Positions 7,884 through 17,111 of a stretch of 26,669 nucleotides of DNA are shown here, in pieces (positions within the stretch are counted from its first letter, which is position 1; every line of letters starts with the position of its first letter). The stretch lies in NCBI GenBank assembly GCA_910588425.1, contig CAJUPM010000006.1, positions 1-26,669 on the forward strand. The letters are read 5' to 3'. The translations under genes were made by a program, and so were the position numbers. This DNA comes from an uncultured Christensenellaceae bacterium. GTDB lineage: Bacteria > Bacillota > Clostridia > Christensenellales > Christensenellaceae. The notes below the pieces were generated by a model. That model searched no databases, had not been told where the DNA came from, and saw only the letters and a program-made list of their open reading frames with translations.

Positions 7884-8280
7884 TATCGAAAACGAAATAT
7901 TTACTCTTGTTCACGATGCGTTAAAAGCCAAGTGGCCGGACATCTATGTAACAAGCTCATATAACGAGGTTCCCAGTTCATTGCCTGCAGTTTATATCAC
8001 CGAGATGGACAATGCAGTTTTTACAAAAACGCTGACACAGAACAATGAGGAATTACACGCCAGAGTAACCTATGAGGTGAATGCGTACAGCAATGCGGAA
8101 AGCGGAAGAAAGACGCAATGTAAAGAAATTATTGCAGAAGTCGATAATGTTCTTTGTCAGTTGGGGTTTATTCGGCTATCACTGCTTCGCACACCCAATA
8201 TGGCCGATGCAAATGTGTATCGAATGACAGGACGCTATCGCGCTGTTGTTCGAAAAGATAGAGTAATTTACAGAGAATAA
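7876..8280 (+). CDS. Tail terminator / tail completion protein
   Basis: A 134-residue protein immediately before the tail tube gene, the usual place of the tail terminator that caps the tube at its head-proximal end. It shows an N-terminal helix, a PSSLPAVYITEMDN segment, and a beta strand plus helix pattern (VTYEVNAYSNAESGRKTQ) common in minor tail proteins of this group. The ATG 7876 overlaps the previous gene. The assignment comes from position and pattern; exact family is not certain. Confidence 0.75.
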   Translation: MIDIENEIFTLVHDALKAKWPDIYVTSSYNEVPSSLPAVYITEMDNAVFTKTLTQNNEELHARVTYEVNAYSNAESGRKTQCKEIIAEVDNVLCQLGFIRLSLLRTPNMADANVYRMTGRYRAVVRKDRVIYRE

Positions 8281-8294
8281 TTGGAGGGAAAAAT

Positions 8295-8738
8295 TTGGCA
8301 ACTTCGAGTTACAAAACTTTTTTGATGAAAGGGACGACTTCCGGCGATACAACAACTTATGAAAAGCTGGTTGATATCAAGGATTTCCCGGATTTGGGCG
8401 GCGCGCCTGAAATGCTGGATATAACGACATTGTCTGATCCGATGAGCACGTTTATTCCTGGCATTCAGTCCCTGGACGCTTTGGAGTTTACAACAAACTA
8501 CGATCTTGAAGATTTTAAGAAATTAAAGGAACTGGATGGAAAAAATGAAAAATACGCAGTTTGGTTTGGCGGGACAGAAACTGCGGGTGTGCTAACGCCG
8601 ACCGGCAGCGATGGCAAATTTTCTTTTGAAGGGCAGCTTTCCGTATTTGCCGTTGGCGCAGGAGCGAATGAGGTGCGCGATATGACGATTACGATTGCGC
8701 CTTCCACACCTATTAAATTTGAGGAACAGGCAAGCTAA
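8295..8738 (+). CDS. Major tail tube protein
   Basis: The subunit of the non-contractile tail tube. Its 147 residues follow the tube pattern of Gram-positive siphoviruses: an early strand (TYEKLVDIKDFPDLGG), the MLDITTLSDPMSTFIPGI loop, a long strand (LEFTTNYD), and a final GQLSVFAVGAGANEVRDM strand before TITIAPS. No C-terminal Ig-like domain is present. It starts at TTG 8295 with GGAGGG seven bases upstream. A short GC-rich hairpin follows the gene and may reduce read-through into the chaperone genes, as high tube expression requires. Confidence 0.88.
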   Translation: MATSSYKTFLMKGTTSGDTTTYEKLVDIKDFPDLGGAPEMLDITTLSDPMSTFIPGIQSLDALEFTTNYDLEDFKKLKELDGKNEKYAVWFGGTETAGVLTPTGSDGKFSFEGQLSVFAVGAGANEVRDMTITIAPSTPIKFEEQAS

Positions 8739-8741
8739 ATC

Positions 8742-8762
8742 AGGGCGGCATCGCCGCCCTTT
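8742..8762 (+). terminator. Weak terminator/attenuator after tail tube gene
   Basis: An 8-base GC-rich stem (8742-8749 with 8753-8760) closed by three bases is followed by TTTCT. The U-tract is short, so partial termination is more likely than full. It lies between tail tube and chaperone genes. Confidence 0.5.
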
Positions 8763-8774
8763 CTAGGAGAAAAG

Positions 8775-9110
8775 ATGAAGGAAAACAAACAGATTATTTT
8801 TGAATATCAGGGCCACGATTATACGCTGGAATTTACACGGAAAACAATCGCAACAATGGAGCGGCAGGGCTTTGTCGCAGATGATCTTACAGCAAAGCCG
8901 GTAACCACACTGCCCACGCTGTTTGCCGGGGCGTTTCTCGCAAATCATCGGTTTGTGCGCAGAGATGAGATTGAAAAAATGTACGATAAATTCCAGGACA
9001 AGCAGGAGCTGCTTACAAAGCTGATGGAGATGTACGCTGAGCCTGTTAATGCGCTCTTTGAAGAGCCGGAGGAAAACGAGGGAAACATCAAGTGGGAGGC
9101 GAGCTGGTAA
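8775..9110 (+). CDS. Tail assembly chaperone, upstream frame (G-like)
   Basis: The 111-residue zero-frame product of the tail assembly chaperone pair, analogous to lambda gpG. It would bind the tape measure protein and help load tube subunits. It begins with a short beta region (IIFEYQGHDYTLEFTRKTI), then helices, and ends in an acidic stretch (FEEPEENEGN) just before the slippery site. ATG 8775 has AGGAG at 8765-8769. It precedes the tape measure gene, the standard place. A -1 shift at 9080-9086 extends it into the next frame. Confidence 0.85.
   Translation: MKENKQIIFEYQGHDYTLEFTRKTIATMERQGFVADDLTAKPVTTLPTLFAGAFLANHRFVRRDEIEKMYDKFQDKQELLTKLMEMYAEPVNALFEEPEENEGNIKWEASW
9080..9086 (+). other. 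Programmed -1 ribosomal frameshift site
   Basis: GGGAAAC occurs in the phase G_GGA_AAC relative to the upstream chaperone frame, the ideal X_XXY_YYZ arrangement. After a -1 slip, reading continues CAT CAA GTG GGA into the frame of the downstream chaperone ORF. The fused product would be about 251 residues. The lambda G-GT site is of the same class. Confidence 0.85.
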
Positions 9111-9529
9111 AAGCCCAGCCTTCCTACCGCGAAATTTTCTATCAGTGTTTCCCGCTCTATCTTTCCATGGGAATGAGCGCAGAGGAATACTGGGACGACG
9201 ATCCTTGGCTTGCTTATTATTACCGCAAAGCATATCGGCTTAAACTTTCTGAGAAAAGCCAGGAAGCGTGGCTGCAAGGCATTTACTTTAGCAAGGCCAT
9301 AGAAGCCACGATTGGCAATATGTTTGCGAAAAAAGGGAGTCAGAAACTTTCCTATCCCTCTGAACCATTCGCTTTTACAAAAGAGGATGCGGAAAGACAG
9401 GAAAAGAGGAAACAACAGAACGCAAAAGCCCGCCTAGCGGCGTGGGCGCAATCATTTAATAGCAAGATGCCCTTAGAGGTGCGAATGGAGGGCATCAATG
9501 AGCCAAGAAACAACAATCGAACAAATTAA
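9086..9529 (+). CDS. Tail assembly chaperone, downstream frame (GT extension)
   Basis: This frame gives the C-terminal domain of the frameshifted chaperone, equivalent to the T part of lambda gpGT. It is aromatic-rich (FYQCFPLYLSMGMSAEEYW, DDDPWLAYYYRKAY), with a charged, glutamine- and lysine-rich C-terminus. A GTG at 9092 could start it independently, but it lacks a clear ribosome binding site at proper distance, whereas the frameshift site is ideal. It overlaps the upstream chaperone by 25 bases from the slip point and the tape measure gene by 32 bases. Confidence 0.8.
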   Translation, partial: HQVGGELVKAQPSYREIFYQCFPLYLSMGMSAEEYWDDDPWLAYYYRKAYRLKLSEKSQEAWLQGIYFSKAIEATIGNMFAKKGSQKLSYPSEPFAFTKEDAERQEKRKQQNAKARLAAWAQSFNSKMPLEVRMEGINEPRNNNRTN

Positions 9530-12500
9530 CATAGAGATAACGGCCAGCTCTTCTTCTGCTGAAAGAGGACTGGCCTCTCTTGAAGCTACATTAGGACGAG
9601 TGCGCAGTGTAGCGAAAGGGGGTATCGGCCTCACAAGCGTAACAAATCAGCTAGCAAAATTAAATGCAACCGTGCAGGCCAGTCCATCGTATACGGCTCT
9701 GAATAAATTAGCTGACAGCTTAAAAGCACTAAACGCTGTAGAGACCCCAAAGTTAAATATTAGGACAGTAGCAAATCAGCTTGAGCGGCTGCGAGAGGTT
9801 ATGCCTGGAATAAACGCAATGGATATGACCGCCGTGGGAACAAAACTGGGCGGACTCGCAACAGGCCTAAACAAACTAAAGGATATCGAGAAAAGCAATC
9901 TTGGAAGCATTGTTACTCAGCTATCGAAAATTTCCACCGTTACCGAGCAGCTAGATGATGAAACTTTAGATGCCTTTGCAGACGCGTGCAAAAAGACGGC
10001 CGCAGCGGTCAAGCCACTGGCCGCAGAAATGGAGAAAATCTCCAATGGTTTTAATGCGCTTCCGACAAAGATTAGAAGAGTAATTTCGCAGCTCGACTCT
10101 ATGGGCAGATCTACAGCTAAAGCATGGAAAGAGCAAAATCTGTTTGATAAAGTGCTGTCAGATGCTAGGGTGAAGTTTGCGGCGTATGCAACAATTTTTA
10201 AAAGACTGTGGAATGTACTTGGCGACTTCGTAAGTGAATCAAACAACTATGTTGAAGATATGAACCTCTTTAACGTTACCATGGGAGAAGGAGCAGAATC
10301 TGCGAGAGCCTACGCATATGAAGTGCAGAATGCGCTAAGCATTGATGCAGCTGATTTTATGAAAAATCAAGGCGTATTCCAGCAAATTGTTTCTGCATTT
10401 GGAACTGTATCTTCCCAAGCAACGGTTATGAGCAAAAACCTAACACAGCTTGGGTATGATATTTCTTCCTTTTTTAACATTTCGGTTGATGACGCTATGC
10501 TAAAACTGCAATCTGGCATTGCGGGTGAAATGGAACCGCTTAGACGTTTAGGCTATGCGCTTGACAGTGCAACATTACAGCAGGTTGCATACCGAAACGG
10601 GATTGAGAAGAATATTTCCAGCATGACTCAGGCCGAGAAGTCGCAGCTTCGCTACATCGCGATCATGGAGCAATCAAAAAACGTTATGGGCGATATGGCT
10701 CGTACGATAAATTCTCCTGCGAACGCGATGCGAGTATTAAGTCAGCAAATCACGATGTTAAAGCGTGCGCTAGGTAATATTTTAATTCCTATTTTGCTCG
10801 AAATTTTGCCTTATGTTATTGCGTTCACAAAGGTTTTGACACAAGCGGCGCAGGCGTTGGCAAAGCTAGTTGGCTATGAATTTCCGACATTCGATTACTC
10901 CAGCGTGGCCAACGTTGGGATAGAGGCGGAAACAGCGGCAGATAAAATTGGAGATATTGGTGGCGCTGCCAAGAAAGCGGGAAAGCAGATCAGAAAAGAC
11001 CTTCTTCTCACCTTTGATGAGCTGAATGTGTTAAGCGACAAGGATTCCGGCGGTTCCGGAAGTGGTGGGGCAGCAGTTGGTGGGTTGAGCGGCGTCGATT
11101 CATTGATTGATGAGCTGCCTTCCTATGATTTCCTTGGCGGGCTTGATGGTGTGAACGAGAAGGTCGAAGAAATTACAAAGTCAATAAAACGCTTCATTCC
11201 GTTAATAAAGACCTTGGCGACAGTTCTTGGTGTTACACTGGCCGCGAAGGGTGTCGTGAAAGCGATTAATAAGTTCGAAGACCTAAGAGACCTGCTTGGA
11301 GGCAAAAAAGGCATTTCTGGTATTATGGGCAAAGTTGCAACAGGGGTTTTAGGGTTTGCCGCGTCATTTGCAAGTTCCGCCACTCTGATGTACAGCTTTA
11401 CTTTGTCTGGTAATAGGTTGCTAGGTGTGCTTAGTTCATTAGTGGTCGGCATCGGCGCAGCCGGCGCAGTTTTGTCAGGGTTATTAGGGCCTGTTGGATG
11501 GGTAATTGCAGCTGTCGGGACATTAACTGGCGTTATCGTGGGATATAGATTGGCACAGGAACAGTTATATTCTGAAACAGTGGATAATGCTTTTCATACA
11601 AGAGTATTTGACAATGGAGGCGTCCTTGTTTCTGAATACTGCGATCAAATAGCAAGAGCTATTGAACAAGTGAGCGCGTTTAGTGCAAGGACAGCGGAAT
11701 ATTGTAACCAAATTACTCAGCTCGACGACACAATTTTAAATTCTTATAATACCGTTTTAACATATTCGACGGCTTGGGAGGCAACAGGGACAATTACAAA
11801 AGAACAGATTGGCACTATGATCGCTTCTCTCGATCAGATGTTACAAGCGACGCAAGAAAAGATTACGTTTTCTGCATCAATCTTCCGCGAAACACTGACT
11901 AACGCTATTAGAACGTCAACTGGCGCTGCGCAAGAAAATTACAAGTCCATATTAAATATTGCGTATTTATTAGAGTCAAATATGAACACTCGAGTAGCGG
12001 AGTGCAAAGCTGAATTAGCGGCTGCAACCCTTGAACTTAATAATCTTGATGAATCGTCTGCAACGTACAACGAGGACGCGGCAAGACTCATGACAAAAAT
12101 AGGCGATTTAAATAATGAAATTTATGGACTAAGCGACTCTTCTTGGACAGCCAAAAACGAAGTTGAGGCCTTGGCAAACAGTTATGCGAACATGGACTTT
12201 AGTTCATTTGTGGATGGTTCTAATTTAGCGCAGGATGCGCTCTCTAATTTGGACGAAACCACCGCAACGGCATATCAGAACACTACTGATACCTATCATC
12301 AGATGCAGAAAGATATGGAGACTATGTTTTCTCAAGTCGAGATGGACTCGCCGCAATGGAAACAAATAGTTGCAGAAGCAACAAAAATTGACCCCACATT
12401 AGTTGAGGGCGATGTTGAAGGCGTAAAGCGAGTTATGAGAGAGCAGCTAGAACAGATGTATCAAGGCCAGATTGCTGACATTGATGCACTTTATTTGCAA

Positions 12501-14030
12501 GCGAAGGGTACCATTATGGGTTCCATTAACGACGCCATGGGTGATAGCGCCGCAGAAGTCGCCAAACAAAAGGTCGGGGAACTGAAAGATGCCTTTTCAA
12601 AAGAATATGGTTATGAAGATTTCGCCCAGCTTTGCGCAAGCGGCAACACTGCTGTAATAACCCAAGTGACGGAAGAGGCGATGGGTTTTTATGACCAGGA
12701 ATACAAAAAAGCTTACGACAAAATTATTGCAAATAATAAGGACATGCTAGGAGAACTAGATACCGCCTTTGGTAACATGGATAATGCCAGAGCACTAGCG
12801 ATTGATGCCGGTTCAGGGGTTGCCCAAACATTGGTTCAAGGCGTGGGTGAAGGGCTAACTGACTCAAGCGCACAGTCTTTTATGGACAACGGCTTTGAAC
12901 ATTTGGCCTCATACATGCAAATGGCCGCGAACAGAGCAAATGAGGCAGGGTCTCCAGCTCGGATCATGATCGAGCCGGGCGAGTATGTAACTTGGGGCGT
13001 TGTTGAGGGTATGACTGACGATACTTCAATGCGTCGAATAGACGACGCGGCGAAGGAAGTTTCTAAAGCGCTTCTGACTTCCATCGAGAATGTAATAGAA
13101 AAATCTGCAAAAAACAGTGGGACGAGCTCTGTGGCAATAGCAACTGCTTTGACTGACAGCATTAAAAAGTCTCTTGATAACAAGATGAAAGCCTCTGCGT
13201 TCACCAAATATGGCAAAGACATGATGGATGGCGTCAAACAGGGTGTTTTGAATGGCAAAAGCGGCTACGCCGAGACCATAACAAAGCTGATGAATGACGG
13301 CAAGGAACTTGTTTCTAATAATAAGCAGAAATATGAATCTGCAATGAAGGATATTGTTCAAAAACTTGCTCATACAGTAACAATAGACAAAACTGTTGAG
13401 AATGCCATTCGCACCATGCTTACGAAAACAAGCAGTGTGATCCGAAACGATTCTTCTATTAAGGATGCCTTTAAGACGATGTTTGGTGGAAGTACCTCCG
13501 GCTTTGACAATCTGTTTAAAGAGCTCGCAAATAAAGTGCGAGGCGACAATTCTTTGACGTCTGCTTTTGAGAAGGTGTTCAATAAGGTCCTTTCTAAAAC
13601 TGACTCATGGACTGGGAAGATGCGCACAGCGGTAAATGACATGCTGGGCAACTGGTCTAAATCTATGAACAGCGTTAGTTTCAATTCGCAAGGAAAGATG
13701 TCGTTTACGCCCATGGGGAGAGTTTCTATTCCTAGGTTTGAGCAGGGCGGTTATCCATCTACGGGGCAGCTCTTTATTGCGAGAGAGGCCGGCGCAGAAA
13801 TGGTGGGTTCTATCGGAAACAAAACAGCTGTCGCAAATAACGACCAGATCGTGGAGGCTGTTGCATTGGGCGTATATCAGGCAGTTAAATCGGCGCAAGA
13901 GGGCGAGGCGAAGGAAATCAACGCAAATATCACTGTTACGCTGGACGGCGAGACAGTATATCGAAACCAGCAGCAAATTGCCGCACAGAAGGGGTATGAT
14001 TTCGGCATGAGAGGATTCGCGAATGTATAA
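9498..14030 (+). CDS. Tape measure protein
   Basis: At 1510 residues this is the longest gene in the window; the protein sets tail length and passes into the host envelope during DNA injection. The first roughly 200 residues are repetitive heptad-like helices (QLAKLNATVQ, NQLERLREVM, LGGLATGLNKLKDI). Hydrophobic segments occur near 424-455 (LIPILLEILPYVIAFTKVL) and 611-685 (GVLSSLVVGIGAAGAVLSG and WVIAAVGTLTGVIVGY). The C-terminus REAGAEMVGSIGNKTAVAN followed by NDQIVEAVALGVYQAV is typical of clostridial tape measures. GGAGGG precedes ATG 9498. I see no lysozyme or peptidase motif. It should correspond to a tail of roughly 200 nm if the usual residue-to-length rule applies. Confidence 0.93.
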   Translation: MSQETTIEQINIEITASSSSAERGLASLEATLGRVRSVAKGGIGLTSVTNQLAKLNATVQASPSYTALNKLADSLKALNAVETPKLNIRTVANQLERLREVMPGINAMDMTAVGTKLGGLATGLNKLKDIEKSNLGSIVTQLSKISTVTEQLDDETLDAFADACKKTAAAVKPLAAEMEKISNGFNALPTKIRRVISQLDSMGRSTAKAWKEQNLFDKVLSDARVKFAAYATIFKRLWNVLGDFVSESNNYVEDMNLFNVTMGEGAESARAYAYEVQNALSIDAADFMKNQGVFQQIVSAFGTVSSQATVMSKNLTQLGYDISSFFNISVDDAMLKLQSGIAGEMEPLRRLGYALDSATLQQVAYRNGIEKNISSMTQAEKSQLRYIAIMEQSKNVMGDMARTINSPANAMRVLSQQITMLKRALGNILIPILLEILPYVIAFTKVLTQAAQALAKLVGYEFPTFDYSSVANVGIEAETAADKIGDIGGAAKKAGKQIRKDLLLTFDELNVLSDKDSGGSGSGGAAVGGLSGVDSLIDELPSYDFLGGLDGVNEKVEEITKSIKRFIPLIKTLATVLGVTLAAKGVVKAINKFEDLRDLLGGKKGISGIMGKVATGVLGFAASFASSATLMYSFTLSGNRLLGVLSSLVVGIGAAGAVLSGLLGPVGWVIAAVGTLTGVIVGYRLAQEQLYSETVDNAFHTRVFDNGGVLVSEYCDQIARAIEQVSAFSARTAEYCNQITQLDDTILNSYNTVLTYSTAWEATGTITKEQIGTMIASLDQMLQATQEKITFSASIFRETLTNAIRTSTGAAQENYKSILNIAYLLESNMNTRVAECKAELAAATLELNNLDESSATYNEDAARLMTKIGDLNNEIYGLSDSSWTAKNEVEALANSYANMDFSSFVDGSNLAQDALSNLDETTATAYQNTTDTYHQMQKDMETMFSQVEMDSPQWKQIVAEATKIDPTLVEGDVEGVKRVMREQLEQMYQGQIADIDALYLQAKGTIMGSINDAMGDSAAEVAKQKVGELKDAFSKEYGYEDFAQLCASGNTAVITQVTEEAMGFYDQEYKKAYDKIIANNKDMLGELDTAFGNMDNARALAIDAGSGVAQTLVQGVGEGLTDSSAQSFMDNGFEHLASYMQMAANRANEAGSPARIMIEPGEYVTWGVVEGMTDDTSMRRIDDAAKEVSKALLTSIENVIEKSAKNSGTSSVAIATALTDSIKKSLDNKMKASAFTKYGKDMMDGVKQGVLNGKSGYAETITKLMNDGKELVSNNKQKYESAMKDIVQKLAHTVTIDKTVENAIRTMLTKTSSVIRNDSSIKDAFKTMFGGSTSGFDNLFKELANKVRGDNSLTSAFEKVFNKVLSKTDSWTGKMRTAVNDMLGNWSKSMNSVSFNSQGKMSFTPMGRVSIPRFEQGGYPSTGQLFIAREAGAEMVGSIGNKTAVANNDQIVEAVALGVYQAVKSAQEGEAKEINANITVTLDGETVYRNQQQIAAQKGYDFGMRGFANV

Positions 14031-14406
14031 CGGTTTTATTTACATTATGAACACTGCTTTTCCGTATCCAAGCAAAGAAAGCGGTTTGCAAACAATTCTT
14101 ACAACGGTCGACTCTGCGCGCACGGCCGACGGCGTTATGAGAGCGAAGAAAATTGGCAGAGACCAAGGAAAGGTTGAGCTGACATGGAATGTTTTGACGC
14201 CTGAAACTTGGTCTGCCATGCTCAAAATTTTTGATAAAAACTTTACTTTCCCTATCAGATACTTTCATATGATGGAGGATGCTTGGGTTACGAGAACATT
14301 TTATGTAGGCGATAGAAGTGCGAGGCCGTTCTTGGTGGATAAAAATACCGGGAGGCCGAAATATTGGCTGGATTGCAAGGCGAATGTAGTTGATACGGGG
14401 TTATAA
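14023..14406 (+). CDS. Distal tail-like protein (DUF6711-like)
   Basis: A 127-residue protein located directly after the tape measure gene, the site of distal tail proteins. It has a beta-rich core (GKVELTWNVLTPETWSAML, FPIRYFHMMEDAW) and ends with YWLDCKANVVDTGL. The pattern resembles the small DUF6711-type proteins seen at this position in clostridial phages; I am moderately sure of the family name. It overlaps the tape measure gene by 8 bases and has GAGAGGA upstream. Likely role: hub between tube end and tip proteins. Confidence 0.6.
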   Translation: MYNGFIYIMNTAFPYPSKESGLQTILTTVDSARTADGVMRAKKIGRDQGKVELTWNVLTPETWSAMLKIFDKNFTFPIRYFHMMEDAWVTRTFYVGDRSARPFLVDKNTGRPKYWLDCKANVVDTGL

Positions 14407-14409
14407 AAT

Positions 14410-16695
14410 ATGAGAGAAGTAAGCCAAGAATATAAGCAGCTTATGAGCGGTCTAATCCAGCCGCCTACGCAAATAAAAGTAGATATTAATATTTATAATG
14501 TAGAGGCCTCGGACACAGCTAGGTCTTCGCCTAGTTCTTCTCTTTACTGGAGCAATATTACGGGGATAAATGCAGGCGATACTTCCAGCAGATACGTAAC
14601 TTTTGAGCCTGGATTTTATCGCCTAGACAGGGATTTTCTGATAGAGCCTGAAGATGAGGAAGCGTATGTAGAACAAGGGTGGACAACTGAGCTAATGTGT
14701 GGGGAGGATGGAGAGTTTGCAACAACAATCCTTCTTGAAATCAGCTTTCCAAAGCCGCAATATGGTTTCCTGGGATTTACTTTCCACTTTGATGTTGAGG
14801 ATGATTGCTACCCAGAAAAAGTTCTTTTCGAGGCATACAATAATGAGCATTTTATTGTGGCTGAAGAGGTCGAAATTACATCGGCGAACATGTTGGTAAC
14901 GCCAGAGTTTGTCGATGGTTTTAACCTGCTATTTCTGCATTTCTCTGCTATGCACAAGCCGTTCCGAAGGCTGCGTGTGGACAAAATAGGGTTTGGAGCG
15001 ACGCAGACGTTCTTAACAGAGGATATTTTAAGCACAGAACATCAAGAAGAAGTGAACCCTATTAGCGCGACTCTCCCTAAAAGCAGCTTGTCTTTCGAGA
15101 TTATCAATATGGACAAGCGCTATAATGCCGATAACCCTGATGGCCTGTGGGAGTATTTAGAAGAGGAACAGCCAGTAACGCTATATTACGGCGTGAATGT
15201 TGATGGAGCCACAGAGTGGGTGAAGGCCACAAGCCTTTTGAATACAGGTTCGCCAACGATAAGTGCTACCAGCGCAAAGTTTTCAGCACAAAGCCCCATT
15301 GCTCTGCTAAATGATACTTATTATAAGGGTGATATGTTGCAAACGAACCTGTATCAAATGGCAGAGAGTGTTCTGACAGATGCCTATGCGGAAAAATATA
15401 ACCGGCCAAAGCAATGGAAATTGGACGACGCGTTGAAAAACAGAACTACCTTTGCGCCCTTACCGAAACTGCCGCATAATCAATGCTTGCAGTTAATTGC
15501 TACGGCAGGCAGATGCGTGCTGAGAAGTGATGTAGATGGGGCGATAGAACTGAAGACTCAGCTAAATCCTACGGTCAAAATTTCGGCCGAACAGCCTATT
15601 TATTATTCAAGTCTGAGCGGCCTGACAACAATGACAAACGGAATGAATCCACGGCATTATATTACTTTTGAGCCATATGGGTGGAGATTATCCGGACAAG
15701 GGAATATTATTTTGCCAGACGCCGGGGAATATGAGGAGACAGGATTTGTGAGTGAGCTGATCTCCGATGAAACAGGGCTGTTTTCTGTGCTGCCAGCTGT
15801 ATCACTCCAATATTCTCACCAATATACAAACTATGAGTTCGAGTTATTATTTGATGTGAATAACCAGATATTCCCGACAGCATTCAATGTTGAATATTAT
15901 AACGGCGAAAAGCAGGTCGATATACTGGAGGTTCGCAATAACGATAGCGCCTGGTACACAGTTTCGCATTATGTATCTGGATTTGACAGAGTCGAAATCA
16001 AAGCGATACGCATGAACCAGCCGTTTTCGCGCTTTTCTCTTGCCCGCATAGGAGAAGGGTATGTGAATGATTATCTGCTGGACTTTTCTCAAGCGATTGT
16101 TGAACCACCTGTAACAAAGGAAGCCAGAGTAAAAAATGTGGAGGTCATCTACCACTCATACCTTGCAGAACAATCGGAAACAGAGATAGCAAAGAAAACA
16201 ATCACAGTGAAAGATAGAGAAACGGTTACGATTGAATATGCCCCGGCGACGCAGCTCTCTCTTGCTGTAACAAAAGGAAATGTGCATCTTTCGGGAATTG
16301 AGATGTGGGCGCAGGAATGCCATTTTATGGTTGAATTTATTGGCGAGGAACCACCAGAAACAGAGGAGATAGAGATAACAGTTAGCGGCTATAAAATCAT
16401 AGACGAGGCGCAGAGCGTTCTTATTCCTGTAGAAAGGGATGGGGAAACATGTACTTTTGACAACCCGCTCATTACTGACAGCCGATGGGCAAGAGAGGTG
16501 GGAGAGTGGATAGCTGATTACTTAAAAGGAAGGAATGTTTATGACTTTGACGTTCGGCAGGACTATCGGTTAGAGGCGAACGACATTGTATATCTTGATA
16601 CGGCCTTTTCAAAAAAACAAATTGCAAGGGTGGTATCGGTGAAAAACACAGCGCCCGGGCAGATCGGGCATGTGCGGTTGAGGAGGCTAGAATAA
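14410..16695 (+). CDS. Large tail/tip protein with internal duplication
   Basis: A 761-residue tail protein in the place of the tail-associated hub or fibre protein. Its most striking trait is a duplicated module: residues about 44-197 and 398-551 share YVTFEPGFYRLD/YITFEPYGWRLS, a following EExGxxxEL segment, TFHFDVxxxCYP/LLFDVNNQIFP, and FRRLRVDKIGFG/FSRFSLARIGEG. Between them lies a beta-rich hub-like region with FEIINMDKRYNADNP and QSPIALLND. The C-terminus includes VEEI-type strands and DYRLEANDIVYLDTAF. The copies look like beta-sandwich binding modules, so receptor or glycan contact is possible. No enzymatic motif is visible. The stop is directly followed by the next ATG. Confidence 0.7.
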   Translation: MREVSQEYKQLMSGLIQPPTQIKVDINIYNVEASDTARSSPSSSLYWSNITGINAGDTSSRYVTFEPGFYRLDRDFLIEPEDEEAYVEQGWTTELMCGEDGEFATTILLEISFPKPQYGFLGFTFHFDVEDDCYPEKVLFEAYNNEHFIVAEEVEITSANMLVTPEFVDGFNLLFLHFSAMHKPFRRLRVDKIGFGATQTFLTEDILSTEHQEEVNPISATLPKSSLSFEIINMDKRYNADNPDGLWEYLEEEQPVTLYYGVNVDGATEWVKATSLLNTGSPTISATSAKFSAQSPIALLNDTYYKGDMLQTNLYQMAESVLTDAYAEKYNRPKQWKLDDALKNRTTFAPLPKLPHNQCLQLIATAGRCVLRSDVDGAIELKTQLNPTVKISAEQPIYYSSLSGLTTMTNGMNPRHYITFEPYGWRLSGQGNIILPDAGEYEETGFVSELISDETGLFSVLPAVSLQYSHQYTNYEFELLFDVNNQIFPTAFNVEYYNGEKQVDILEVRNNDSAWYTVSHYVSGFDRVEIKAIRMNQPFSRFSLARIGEGYVNDYLLDFSQAIVEPPVTKEARVKNVEVIYHSYLAEQSETEIAKKTITVKDRETVTIEYAPATQLSLAVTKGNVHLSGIEMWAQECHFMVEFIGEEPPETEEIEITVSGYKIIDEAQSVLIPVERDGETCTFDNPLITDSRWAREVGEWIADYLKGRNVYDFDVRQDYRLEANDIVYLDTAFSKKQIARVVSVKNTAPGQIGHVRLRRLE

Positions 16696-17103
16696 ATGAG
16701 CCAGTGGGTGGAGCCAAAGACGAACTGGGAGAAAAGCGACTACTTTAATTTGGACCCAGATTATATACGAATAAAGGGGAATATTACATATCTCTATGAG
16801 ATGGCAAGCGATTTGTATGGAGCTTTTTCCATTTTGCCCATGGGCGAATACACGATAGCCGATATTCCTCATGCTGACTTTTTTAACACCATAGAAGAAA
16901 ACATGCAAAGGTTGGCTGATGATCATTATCTGCCGAATGGATTTGGGGGAAGGAAATATTTCTATGGAAATGGAAGGCCATGGACACATGAAGACTTAAA
17001 TCGTATTGAACAGAATCTATTGTTGTTGTACCGTGCATTTTCCAGCCAAAATGCGGGGAAGCAGGAACTTCCATATGACCTCGGGAGAGAAATTAGAATT
17101 TAG
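16696..17103 (+). CDS. Tail tip accessory protein
   Basis: A 135-residue protein with the pattern WVEPKTNWEKSDYFNLDPDY and IRIKGNI, seen in many small tail-tip genes of Gram-positive phages (P-K-T-x-W...D-x-F-N...R-I). A second, weaker copy is WTHEDLNRIEQNLLLLY. The repeat suggests two helical anchors that tie fibre or hub proteins. Function is not known. The ATG follows the previous stop directly; AGGAGG lies at 16681-16686. Its placement before the tip protein suggests co-assembly. Confidence 0.55.
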   Translation: MSQWVEPKTNWEKSDYFNLDPDYIRIKGNITYLYEMASDLYGAFSILPMGEYTIADIPHADFFNTIEENMQRLADDHYLPNGFGGRKYFYGNGRPWTHEDLNRIEQNLLLLYRAFSSQNAGKQELPYDLGREIRI

Positions 17104-17111
17104 GAGGAAGA

